Source: Pleodorina starrii
Taxonomy: Eukaryota; Chlorophyta; Chlorophyceae; Chlamydomonadales; Volvocaceae
NCBI GenBank assembly: GCA_030267565.1
Contig: BRXU01000008.1
Coordinates: forward strand, 2,796,001-2,860,000
Reading direction: 5' to 3'
DNA length: 64,000 nucleotides
The position numbers and the translations under genes were made by a program. Each line of letters begins with the position of its first letter. Position 1 is the stretch's first letter. A model generated the notes under the pieces. The model saw only the letters and a program-made list of their open reading frames with translations, made no database searches and had not been told where the DNA came from. Of this stretch, positions 37,001-47,267 are shown one piece after another.

Positions 37001-40000
37001 TTGCAGCTCAGCACAGCACAGGGGGAAAGTTACCGGTACTTCCAGACCACTGCGGCCGCTGAAAACCCTAAAACCCAAAAACCCTAAACACTAAACCCTA
37101 AAGTCACTTCCAGACCACGGCGTGCCCCGCTGTCCGCCCATCCCCTCCACGGCAGTCACCAAGGCACACCCCCGCCACAGGCCCATGCACCAGACCCCCA
37201 CAGCCCGCAAACCCCCAACCCACCCCCGCCCTCCCGCCCCAACCCCCACGTCCACCCTCATCCCATCCCGCGGCGACGCGGTCGCTGCGCTTCTCGGCTT
37301 TGTAAGGTTACAGGTATGTTCGGTAAGTTATTGTTGGGTTCTGGGTCCGTTCGCTAACGCCGTCTCCGTCTCCGCTGCGGTATCTCCTTTTTACCCCGCA
37401 TTCGCCCTTAACCCGGTACCCCTCCCCCGTAGCTCTCAACCCGGCTCTCGCTGCACCTTTGCCTCCGCCGCGCCGTACTTGATCTTGCCGTTGAGCGCCG
37501 AAATCTCCGACGCCAGCGTCTGTTCCTGCTCCGTCAGCGTCCGGGCGGTGGGCAGTCGCTCCAGGGCTTCCAGCAGCCGCTCCAGCTCAGTTCGCAGCCG
37601 GGTCAGCTCGCCCTCGTCCCAGCGGCCGCCGCGGGCATCCGGCGGCGCGCTGCCGCCTGCACCGCAAGGAAACAGAGGAAGGGGGGCATAAAGAAAATAC
37701 CGCAGCGGAGAAGGAGACGGCGTTAGCGAACGGACCCAGAACCCAGCAATACCGGTGCTAGGGGCAATAGTCAGGAAGGGGACGGGCGTAAGCGGACGGG
37801 CGTCAAGAGGGAGCGGTGTGTGAACCCCCGGGTGCACCACAGTTGTGTACATATGTGTGTATCTGGGCAGCCGTGGCTTGCTGCGGACAAATCAAGCGCC
37901 GCCCTTGTCCGAATCTGTACACACGTCCGGACTGACTCTGTCCGGACTGATCCCTATGCGCGCGCCTTTTCGCCGGCAGTGGCAGGGGTAAAAACTCCCA
38001 CGGGTACAGCAAAGTTGGACCGTCGTGTGCCTAAACAGCATGGGAAAGCTGGTGGGTCCGCCCGGATCCCACCCACCCACGCACCCACGCACGCACGCAC
38101 CCACCCACCCACCCACCCACCGGTCATGGTGCCTCGCTTGTTAATGAGGGTGCCCTGCAGGGTCACCACCTTGAGCCGCTCCCCCTGGAACGCCAGCTGC
38201 CGCGCCCGGTTCTCGTTCTCGCAAATGATCGTGTCCCTGCAGCGCAACGCAGTCCCCAGGCCGCCGCGTGTCCAGCGCAAGGCACGTGTCCAAGCGCGTC
38301 CAGAGCAAGGCACGTGTCCAAGCGAGGGAGGCAACCCGCACACAGAACAAGGGGCAGAGGTCGGACTGAGCAAACGGGCAAGCGGCCCATTACCACACAC
38401 CTCAAGAACTGCTCAGTTATAAGATCATGCAAGTGCCAGGCAGCCAGGCAGCATCGAAGCACCAAGGAAACCGCGGCCACCAGGAGCCACGCAGCCAGCG
38501 GCACCGCGGCCAGCGGCACCGCGGCCACCAGGAGCCACGCAGCCAGCGGCACCGCGGCCAGCGGCACCGCGGCCACCAGGAGCCACGCAGCCAGCGGCAC
38601 CGCGGCCAGCGGCACCGCGGCCACCAGGAGCCACGCAGCCAGCGGCACCGCGGCCAGCGGCACCGCGGCCACCAGGAGCCACGCAGCCAGCGGCACCGCG
38701 GCCAGCGGCACCGCGGCCACCAGGAGCCACGCAGCCAGCGGCACCGCGGCCAGCGGCACCGCGGCCACCAGGAGCCACGCAGCCAGCGGCACCGCAGTGC
38801 CGCGATACACGGCGCGAGCGCGAGCACCCGTGGTACAAAGAGGAGCACCGTGACTCTGAAGGGGCCGGCAGGCGCCTCAGCTCTCCCCCGCTCTCCCCGG
38901 CGGCCCAGGTAACTGCGTTGCGTCCCCTCGTCCCGGGCCCTTTTCTTTTACGGTACTCCCCGGCGGCCCCGACGCCGTTCTTCGACGCACGCTGGCACGC
39001 ACCCCAGCGCGAACTGGAAGGCCCTCTCCATTCGGCGGTCGGGGATGTCCAGCAGGTCGACTGCCAGCTTGGCATCAGAGCCCAGGTTCCGGAGCCGCTC
39101 GTTGACGGGCTTGACCTGCGTGTGGGAGGTTTAGGGGGTTGGGGGGGGTTATCTACGAGGGTATAGGCCGAAGCCCGTAAACGGTAAGGAAACAGAAGAA
39201 GGCCTTCCCGGGGGCGTGGCCGGCGGGTGCGCGGTGCTCGTCAGGGGCGAGGAACGGAGCGCCAGGCGCGAAGCGGGAGAGTGGCCAGGGGGCCAGGCAG
39301 CGGTGAGGCTGAGCACGGGGCCCAAGGCGCGATCGATCACATGGCAAACCTCACATGGCATCAAACCCGCCGCGCAGCCTTCCCTGCATTCTGATTTGCT
39401 GATTTGCGGTTGCCAAGGCACCGCCTGCCTGTCTTGCACGCGCAAGACGTGTCTTCACCAGCCGCCAGCCCCGGCAGCCCCGCCAGCCAAACCCACCCAC
39501 CCAGCCACCCGCCCGCCCCCCTGCCTGCCCACGCACCTTGAGGAAATCCAGCGGCAGGAAGTTCATGGTGGGCTTCTTCTCATCGCGGAGCACCTGCGCA
39601 GTACAGCGCAGCGTAGCGCGGATTGATATATAGGAGAGGCGGAGAGGGCAGGGAGGTTGGACGGAGAGGCGGCGCGGGAGCTCAAAAGCCGTCAGACGGC
39701 CCCAGACAAACACCACCGTCTCATGATTTTGTATGATGCATTTTGCAGCTCCCAATCGGCGGCGCAAGGTATGAGGTCTCCGGTCGGGCGAGCCTAAAGG
39801 GATACATGCCCGTACATTTGAGGTGAGCGTGCTCTGAGGGGCGTGCTCTTCACATACTGCGACCTCGGGCCGCGAGAAAGCATCCGGCCAGCCCCGGCCG
39901 CCGTCCGGCCGTCCGGCCGTCCGGCCGGCCGGCTGCGACGCCCCACCAAGCAGCCATACACGGCCCAGATTCGTCCCCGTGCACGTTCCCACAGCCCCGC

Positions 40001-43000
40001 GCCGTCAGTCAGCCCCTCCCAGAGCGTTCCGCGCCGCCACCGCTCCCGCAGACGAGACGCCCTTCTTCTGTTGCTTTACCGTTCACGGGCTCCGGCCTAT
40101 GCCCCCGTGGATAACACCCCCACCCCCCGCAGACTACAACGCCCCCGCAGGGCTTCTTGCTGCATTCTTGCCAATCCACTCGTCAAACCCCACGCACACA
40201 CCTGGATGCACTGCGATGCGGTCGCCTCGTTGTTGACCACCACGCTGTCCAGGTCGCGCTGCATCGCCACCGACAGCGCCAGCTGGTAGCGGGCCTGGAT
40301 GGGCTTGGCCAGCGTCACCAACTTGCCGTACACGGCACCTGTACGGGAGGAAGAACCAGGGCGCGAAGAGGCTGGCTAGGTAAGGCGACGCACCTCGTCG
40401 AGACCTGCCGGACGAGTCGGAGCTCAGCGGTAATCTCCCGACAGAGAGGGGATCAGGTGGAGACAGGAAGGAGCATGTGGGGAGCTGAAGCCAACAAGTG
40501 ATTACGGATGCGGCGCCGCTGCGTGCACCGCGAGATGACTTCAGCCCCTGACCAGCTGAATCCCCAGGCGATGCGCGGTTCTGCAGCAGGCTGGGCAGTG
40601 AAAGTGAAAGACGCGCGTCGTGCCGCCCTGGCCGCACAGTCACAGACACGGCGGAGGCGGACACACCACACGCATGCACGCGGGCAGGCAGGCAGGCAAA
40701 AAGGCCCCGATGCAACAGGCGACTCGAATGCGGCGGGACGGACAGCCCCGAAACCACACGCCAGGTCCCAGGTCACCTGGGAAGCGCTGCTTGAGGCGCT
40801 CCGCCATCTCAGCGATCTCGCGTTCGCGGCGGCTCTGGTTGCGGTCCAGTCGGATGTTCTCCAGAGCGCGCTCCAGCCGTTCCTGCTCCTGCTGCAAACG
40901 CAGCCGAGCCGCGCTGCGGGAGGGAGCAGCCTCAGCCTCAGCCTCAGCAGCAGCGGCGGCAAGAGCAGAGGGCAGCCTCGTGGGGCGATGGGGCCGCTCA
41001 AAAGTGAGCGGCTCATGGATATGGCTGCAGGTACCGTAGTACGCATGGCGCCGGTCCGCAGGCGATGTCGCATAGCAGCTCCAAAACTGACGTCCGGAAA
41101 TCCTGCTCACCAAGTACCCCGTACACGGCCATCCGCGCCATCCGGGCCCGCCCCCCTGTTCTGGGTCCGTTCGCTAACGCCGGCTCCGTCTCCGCTGCGA
41201 AATTTTCTTTATAACCCCCTGTCCGACCGTGCGCCCCCCTCCCCTCCCCACTCACTTGCTTGAAGTGCGTTCCTCCAACAGGCGCTTACGGGCCTCCTGC
41301 TTCTCCGCCAGTGACCGTCTGCACGCAAGGCAAAACGCAAAGCGCTGCTTTCGGAAATTTCCGGAAATCTTTCTACAGTGTCGCAAGTGTCGCAAATTCG
41401 CAAGTGTCGCAATCCTGGAGCACACGCATGCATTGCGCGGATGGCGCGAGGCAGCTGTCTGAGCAGCTACCGGTACCTCCTCTGGCGTTGCGTTGCGTTG
41501 GTAAAATTCGGGTACAAAATTCGGGCCAGTTAATGCCCCAGGCGAGGTCATTCCCGGCTGAAGGGCAGAGCCGGTCCCCGTGGCAGGTTTTGGGTTATAA
41601 TAATTCATAAAGCCCTCTGACCGCAGCAACCCGCCCTGTCATGCTGGTTTGTTGCACCGTGAGTTTTGGTTGGTGCTCAAGAGTGTGTGTGAAACACAGC
41701 GAGTACGGCAATGCGGCGTGACAGCCGCACGAAGAGGTACGGTACCGCCACTCCGGCCCACCCACCTGGCCTCCTCCAGCTCCGCCTCGCTGCCCTCGCT
41801 TCGCGTCTTGACCTCCTCCGCCTGCTTCCGCAGCTGCGCGCCGCGGCTCCGCAGCTGCTCGATCTGCTGCTGCAGCTGGGTTATCTGCTCCTGGTCGCTC
41901 TGCAGCGAGGAAGGGAATGCAGCGAGGAAGGGAGGCGGAGAAGGGGAAGGGGAAGGCGGAATAGGAGCAGCGGGCTCAAGAGGGGAGCAACGCCTCGCTC
42001 TGTGCATCCCGTGCGCAGTCAACGCAGTCAACGCGGTGTAGTGTAAATGGTCCATTGTCAGGCCACTCTCTCTCTCTCCGCCCTCTTCGTGTCCTGTTCC
42101 TGTTTTCTTTTCGGCGGTTCTCCTTGCAGCTTTGCGGAAGTCAGCCGATAAAGTTTGAAGTACCAAACGCGCACAGTAAGCAGTACCAAACACACGCAGC
42201 CAAGATAGATATCAGCGTCCCCAAGGCACACGACGCGTGTCGCTGACGGTGCCTGACCTGCCGTCATGACGTGGACTGCAAGCCAGGACAACGAATTGCA
42301 AGCTCTGCACAAGTGCTGCGGCGTCCGTGCACGCCCCGTGGGGGCCGTGGCCGGTTGCTCGCTCGCTAGCGAAGGCGGACACATCAGCCACGTGAGTGGC
42401 AGGCAGGCGGGCGCCTTGCCGACCATGATGGATGGCACCCGGTCCGCGTTTCTGCTGGGGTTCGCGTGTTTTCGCTGCGGATTCGCTGCGGCTCGTAACA
42501 TGTGTGGACTGTCCCCTACCTGCTTCTCCGATTGGAGTGGGGTGCGCTCGCTGACCAGCCGAGAAGTCTCAGCCCCCACTTGACCCTGTGGGTGTGGGTG
42601 TGTGTTGGTGGGTGAGGGTGCGAATGTCAAAGAAGGGCAGCGATCGCAGCTGCGGGCTCAGTGGTGCAGGCCCGTTACCGTATAAGACGGGGCGCCGCGG
42701 TGGGTCAGGCTCCGAAACCAGAAATGCAGCTGCGGGCCACATGTGACAAGCTAACAGGGGCTGCACGCGACGTCGCAACGTGGAGGGATGCCTGGTGGTC
42801 ATCTTGGCGCGGTGCCGCATGCACAAGCGTTGCCTCCTGTGGCGGGCGGTGCCCCACGAAGGCGCTGTCAAGGGCAATCACACTCGCTCCGGTGCCCGGC
42901 TCCACGGCCACACGGGGGCATATAGTGGCCAACACAGATATGACACGGGAGCATATTGGCCACACGGGGGCATGTAGTGGCCAACACGGATATGGCACAC

Positions 43001-46000
43001 GCTGTGTGGTGGACACCGCCGTGGGTACACACACACTGACACATCCAGGTTTCACATCCAGGTTTCAAGGGTTCACAAAACAGGCCCTTGTGCGTTATGC
43101 TTGTCCCCAGGTCTCCCACATCCGCATTGGCGCCCCTCCCTCGAGCCGTACCTTAAGTTGCGCGTACTCCTCCTGCATGGCCCGGCTGTCCAGCGCATGG
43201 GTCGCATTGTGCTCCGCATAGTGCTCCTCGATCTCCCCCTGGAGCTCCGCCTCGCCTGCGCAGGGCACACACACACACAGTTGAGTGACACACACACACA
43301 AACGCGGATCACAAACGCGGATCACTAGCAAGCGCGCAAAGGAAAGCGGGCAAGAGCGGTTACGGCAATGCTGGTCTCTTCATCGCGGATTCCAAGCAAG
43401 TACGTTGGGCAAGAGCGGTTGCGGCAATGCTCGGTCTCTTGCAACCAAGGGCCGGGGCAAAGTGAGCAAGATGACGAGGCCGAAGGACACGATTCCCAGC
43501 GTCGGGCTGGGAATTGTGTCCTTCGGCCTCGTCATCTTGCTCACTTTGGTGCCCCAGCCCGACGCCTGGAACGCTCGCAGGTAATGGCGCTGCACTGCGT
43601 CCGGGAATGGCGCTGCACTGCGTCCGATCGGATCCCGCCGGCTCGCTAGCTGCCCCAGATCGCCGGCAACGTCCCATCGTGCCTTGACCCGACGCGGCAC
43701 ATACGGGCCCGGTTACCCCGGTAGTCAAGCCGCCCGCTCTCAACTCGCCTTCCTCGACCTGCTGCAAGCTGGCCTCCAGCTTGCGTATCTTGCGCTCCTG
43801 CTCCGCCACCAGCTTCTCTTTGTCGGCGACGGCCTTCTGACCGGACCGGATGTTGCGCCCCAGCTGCCCGAGCTCGTCCTTAGCCTTCAGGAGTGCCGGG
43901 CTCTGCGGGGGGGAGGGGTAAAAAGAAAATACCGCAGCGGAGAAGGAGACGGCGTTAGCGAACGGACCCAGAACCCAGCAAATGGACAAATGGAAGGCTC
44001 TGGGGGCGGCGGGCTGGGGAGGCCAGCGGCGCGGCGTTGAAACGTCGTGCAGCCAGGGCGCCGGCCCGGTAGGGTCCGGCCTCCGGCGGGCAAAGCGGCG
44101 GCGCGGCGCGGCAGTGTGCGGCACGGAAGAGCGCATGCCGCCGCCGGGACGGTGCAAAGCCTGTGGACACAGCTTCCCGAGACACGATCGCCATCGTGTG
44201 TTTGGCGGGGGCACGCACTGGTCGAGCAGCTACATCCGCGCGTCACATCCGGCAGTTACCGATAGCTGCCAATTGGCTGGCAGGGCGCCTCGCGGATAAA
44301 GGAATCACTACCGGGCGGGGAGATGTTGCGCAACCCAGTGGCAAGCACCCAGGCGTGCCACCAGGTGTGGCTCTCACAGCCTTTCAAGAAGGCTGAGTGC
44401 AGAACATCTCCGCCTCTCCCCGTCTGTCGAGACTACTCGTGTTACGTACAGGGCTCTATGTTACGTTTAGAATCCTGTACGTAACAACTCGCGACCGGGA
44501 CCGCCACACCTTCTTGTCCTTATCCTGCTGCAGCTTCTTGAGCTTCTTCTCCAGCAGCGCAATCTCCTTCTTGAAGCCGGCGGCCGCGCGGCGGTGGGTG
44601 TCAACCTGCGCACGGCCACCCAGCACGACCATCATTACGTGCCGGTCATTACGGCGGCTTCATGAGGGCCTCGCGAAGTCATGATCGGTGTGAAGGAGAC
44701 CCCAGGAGACTCCCCGCCAGCAAGATATGTATGGACTATGGAGGCCATCCCGCCCGCTGGGAAGTCATCGAGTGCCCTCGAGTCCCTCGCAGGTCGCAAC
44801 GCAAGATCTCCGCTGCCCATCGCCGGCGGTGTTGTCGGCGACATGATGCCGTACCTTCGAGTCGTAGTTCTGGGACTCGCCCTGCGATCCAGCGGCAACG
44901 TGGCGGAGGAAAGGGGAGGCCGAGGGGGACTTTTAACTGCAGCCAAAGCATGCAGAGGGAGAGAGGGACGCACTCCTGCAGGACAGGTCCCAGCCCCGTG
45001 TAGCAAGTTCAGTGCTGGCCACCACTTGACAGCCACTTAATCAGTTCCGTTCAACCGGACACAGCTCCGAAAAGTCCCAGCCCCCAAGCGCAGGACCTCC
45101 AAACCCCGGGTTCCTACATCCTAGCACGCCGGCGTCCGTCCCCCAAGTACACTCGGCGCCACACATAACCAGCTGCCGGCCCAACCAATGCGCATTGCAT
45201 GCAGGACTCTTCCCAGCCGGTTTGTGCCCCAAGCCTTTCGCGTTGCGTTCAATTTCGCTTTGCGTTCAATTCCGCGCTGCGTTTTATTTCCAAGCCCACC
45301 TGCAGAGCGGACAGTCGCTCCTCGGCCTCCCGCTGGTCGGCAACCGCCTCCGCCAGGCTGCGGCCCTCCACGGCCAGCTGCCACACGGCCAGGTCCGACT
45401 TGAGACCACGCTGCAGGCGCGGAGCCAAAATTAAGCGGGCAAGTGATTTGTTTTCAGGGTGGTTTTGTGATCTTAGTGATTTGTTTTTCAGAGCGGGGCG
45501 TAAGGCTTTGCACTCTCAGCTGCGGTCGTGAGGGTGTTTTTTAAGCACGGCTGGCAGGCAGGGGGCGGACGAAGCGAGATCTCCACCCCGAAAGGAAGGT
45601 AGCGTAAAGGCAACACTGCGTCGCTGCCGTGGTCCCTCAACTCGTGCCACCTTCCGCCATCCGACCCAAATCCACGCCCTGCCCTCCCCTGCCGGACCCG
45701 GCCCTCACCAACCCACCAGCTCCTCCAGCCCCTTGGCGTGCTTCTCCGCGTCCTCCTTCTCGCGCTTCTTGGCCTTGACTTCCGCCAGGATCTGCTTGCG
45801 CTTGGTGAAAAGCAGGCTGACCTGCGGCGCGGATGGAGCCGGAATGGCCATGGAAATCGGAAGGTAGAAGCGCCACGCTCGGCTCTTGCTTTTACGGCGG
45901 AACCCACATCGGAGGGCAACTCTCTCTCCCAGTACATGCGACCCTGTACATGCGACCATGCACACGCGACCATGCACATGCGGTCATGCACATGCGACCA

Positions 46001-47267
46001 TGGACTGTGCAGCTGGAGGTGGAGGTAACGGCGCGGTGAAGTGCAGCACAACCGCTTCATCCGCACCTTCTCCTCGGCCTGCGACTTGGTCCGCACCAGC
46101 TCATCGAACCGCGCCCGCAGCGCCTCGCTGCCGCTGATCTGCTCAAACAGGGTGGTGAGGCCCTGCGGGCTCTTGGAGGCAACGGCCTCGATGTCGCCCT
46201 GCATTGGGAGACATGGTTGTATCAGGTCTGGTCTGGCAAGGGAGAAGTTAAGGTGGCCCGAATTTAAAGGCGCAATTCTGGTGAGGGCGTGGCTTGGCAT
46301 GGCAGGACTCACACGTGCAAGCTGACCCGCGGGTCCATACCGGTGCAGTGTAAGTGCAAAGTGCAACGACCACCGACCGAGCAGACGGCTTCAGCCCTGC
46401 TCAGCAGGCCTTTACTGCGTCAAAGCAAACACTGCTTGGCACAGATCCTTTCGTCGAGGCAGTGCTGAAGGGACTGTTACCCGTTTGCACACCGATACCT
46501 CCCGAAACGCTGGCGTGTCCGCGTGCCGGGAAGCGTTGCGAGCCCAAGATGGCCAAACAGCAAACGCCATGCAGCTCATCACGTGTAGGATGTCACTTAT
46601 GGGATTAAGAACGTCAAATGTCCCACCGGTCCCCACTTCTGATTTCGACTGACCTGGAACACCAGGAAATTGCGGACCTTGACCAGGATGCCCAGCGTGG
46701 CCAGTTTGGCGCTATACGCCTCCCACGTGACCGTGCGATCATCGATGCGGTACTCGCTCTTATAGGGCGCGTCCGGGTCCGAGCTGGTCGGCATGATAAC
46801 GCGCGAAAAGGTGAGATCCCGCTCCGCCGCGCGGCCGCCGCTCCGCTCCTGCAAACCCAACCCCCGCAGGCACGCAGACCCGGACGTCTCATAAGTGGAG
46901 CAAAGCTCCTCTAAAGACGCGACGCCGCAAGGCCACCATTATCAGGGTAGGCTATAAGTATTTTGAATCCCACCTTCAGGGCGTAGACCAGCTTCACGTA
47001 TCCCCTCCGCGGCTGCTCGTTGGTTGTCGCCCCGCCGTCGCTGTACAACAGCTCCTTTAACGACCCGCGCAACTGGGTGGTCTTGACGCCCAGAACGAAG
47101 CTGATTGCGTCCATGAGGTTCGACTTCCCGCTGCCGTTTGGGCCAATAACGGCGGTAAAGGCCTTGAAAGGGCCGATGACCTGGTGCCCCCTGTAGGATT
47201 TAAAGTTCTCAACCTCCAGCCGCTTGATCCGGCCCTGGCTAGCCTGGTAATCGATATCTGAGGCCAT
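31034..47267 (-). CDS. SMC1: Cohesin ATPase subunit SMC1, 1,299 aa, 27 exons
   Basis: Exons: 47267-46974, 46848-46654, 46198-46067, 45821-45717, 45410-45300, 44605-44510, 43902-43749, 43255-43152, 42585-42520, 41899-41766, 41318-41256, 40913-40777, 40338-40202, 39593-39537, 39115-39003, 38236-38121, 37656-37457, 36599-36474, 36105-35956, 35513-35319, 35104-34943, 34500-34250, 34033-33877, 33391-33275, 32332-32173, 31657-31410, 31153-31034. Every phase closes to 1,300 codons. Walker A GPNGSGKS is at 42-49, the hinge at about 530-680 ([10 protein letters not shown] ... [16 protein letters not shown]) between long coiled coils, the signature LSGGEK at 1176-1181 (split by intron 25), and Walker B FFVLDEVD at 1200-1207. 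The N-terminus ([19 protein letters not shown]) and the length (human SMC1A about 1,233) separate it from SMC2/3/4. With SMC3 and kleisin it forms the cohesin ring on chromosomes. An acidic segment is encoded at 34430-34480. Intron 7 uses a GC donor (43748). Confidence 0.97.
32063..32117 (+). repeat. Family A repeat, antisense in SMC1 intron 25
   Basis: It reads gggtccgttcgctaacgccg followed by the tccgctgcggtatcttc block and a T/C tract. Orientation is opposite to SMC1, close to the donor side of the intron (donor at 32172). Confidence 0.9.
32360..32831. repeat. 27-bp minisatellite, about 17-18 copies
   Basis: The unit core is gcgcggcagggagggaggga followed by cacgaag, in SMC1 intron 24 next to the exon starting at 32332. 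One copy near 32620 lacks one base, shifting the artefactual open frames. The minus strand is C-rich and could serve as an extended pyrimidine tract. Confidence 0.95.
33177..33272. repeat. (CAGCC)n array, about 19 copies, at the 5' splice site of SMC1 intron 24
   Basis: On the minus strand (GGGCT)n follows the donor (gtgggctggg) at 33274 without a spacer, exactly as in the methyltransferase gene at 15193. Confidence 0.97.
35626..35708. repeat. Clustered direct and inverted repeats (ccccagcggtgcactcgcac)
   Basis: Four agcggtgc / gcaccgct half-sites alternate in 80 bp, giving several possible 10-14 bp stems around a gcactcgc centre. It lies in SMC1 intron 19. Confidence 0.85.
37063..37102. repeat. 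Interstitial telomere-like repeat (CCCTAAA/CCCTAAAA)
   Basis: Three ccctaaa units and degenerate intermediates (aaccctaaaacccaaaaacc, then ctaaacactaaaccctaaag) lie within SMC1 intron 17. They match the plant/volvocine (TTTAGGG) and Chlamydomonas-like (TTTTAGGG) telomere words. Confidence 0.8.
37303..37432 (+). repeat. Family A repeat, antisense to SMC1, resembling a whole mini-intron
   Basis: On the plus strand a GTAAGT donor-like site (37323), CTAAC (37354-37358), the gtctccgctgcggtatc block, a C/T-rich tract and a TAG (37430-37432) line up as a 110-nt intron-like unit. It sits in SMC1 intron 17 just beyond the donor at 37456. Confidence 0.88.
37678..37745 (-). repeat. Family A repeat, sense to SMC1, next to the 3' splice site of intron 16
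   Basis: Read on the minus strand it has ggttctgggtccgttcgcta, CTAAC (37726-37722), the gctgcggtattttc block and a pyrimidine run, followed by the acceptor at 37657, about 65 nt from CTAAC. Confidence 0.9.
38471..38795. repeat. 48-bp minisatellite, about 6.7 copies
   Basis: The unit begins ccgcggccaccaggagccac and contains two related agcggcaccgcggcc sub-blocks; copies are almost identical, implying recent expansion. It lies in SMC1 intron 15. Confidence 0.95.
39147..39212 (-). repeat. Family B repeat, sense to SMC1, upstream of the exon at 39115
   Basis: On the minus strand it reads aaggccttcttctgtttcc, then cgtttacgggcttcggccta and tagataacccc. It ends about 30 nt before the acceptor at 39116. 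Confidence 0.88.
40051..40120 (+). repeat. Family B repeat, antisense in SMC1 intron 13
   Basis: It reads gacgagacgcccttcttctg, a T-rich tract and cacgggctccggcctatg, followed by cccccgtggataacac. It closely matches the copy at 6371-6440. Confidence 0.9.
41157..41218 (+). repeat. Family A repeat, antisense in SMC1 intron 11
   Basis: It reads ttctgggtccgttcgctaac, then gccggctccgtctccgctgc and a T/A-rich tail, close to the donor at 41255. Confidence 0.9.
42904..43000. repeat. Duplicated segment of about 53 bp in SMC1 intron 8
   Basis: Two copies of ccacacgggggcat...tagtggccaacac...gatatg follow each other (about 42906-42950 and 42959-43000). Confidence 0.75.
43347..43440. repeat. Direct repeat of about 33 bp in SMC1 intron 7
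   Basis: A unit starting gggcaagagcggttacggca and ending tctctt occurs at about 43347-43380 and again at 43407-43440, just beside the long hairpin at 43458-43548. Confidence 0.8.
43458..43548. repeat. Long near-perfect hairpin, 43-bp arms, SMC1 intron 7
   Basis: Arms 43458-43500 and 43506-43548 are reverse complements with one mismatch around a 5-nt loop. Weaker pairing continues outward after a 2-nt bulge (ggggc with gcccc). Confidence 0.92.
43916..43982 (-). repeat. Family A repeat, sense to SMC1, ending at the 3' splice site of intron 6
   Basis: On the minus strand it reads gggttctgggtccgttcgct with CTAAC (43958-43954), the gctgcggtattttc block and a pyrimidine run that leads straight into the acceptor at 43903. 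Confidence 0.92.
44441..44485. repeat. Palindromic element, copy 2
   Basis: Outer arms 44441-44452 (gttacgtacagg) and 44474-44485 are perfect complements; the interior contains ctatgttacgtttagaat. It is related to the palindrome at 5255-5294. It lies in SMC1 intron 6. Confidence 0.85.

Noticed and set aside
36426..37062. Plus-strand frames over SMC1 exon 18 and intron 17
   Set aside because: They are antisense shadows of the SMC1 coiled-coil exon plus intronic repeats.
38163..39075. Open frames with [10 protein letters not shown] or [10 protein letters not shown] repeats
   Set aside because: These are translations of the 48-bp intronic minisatellite.
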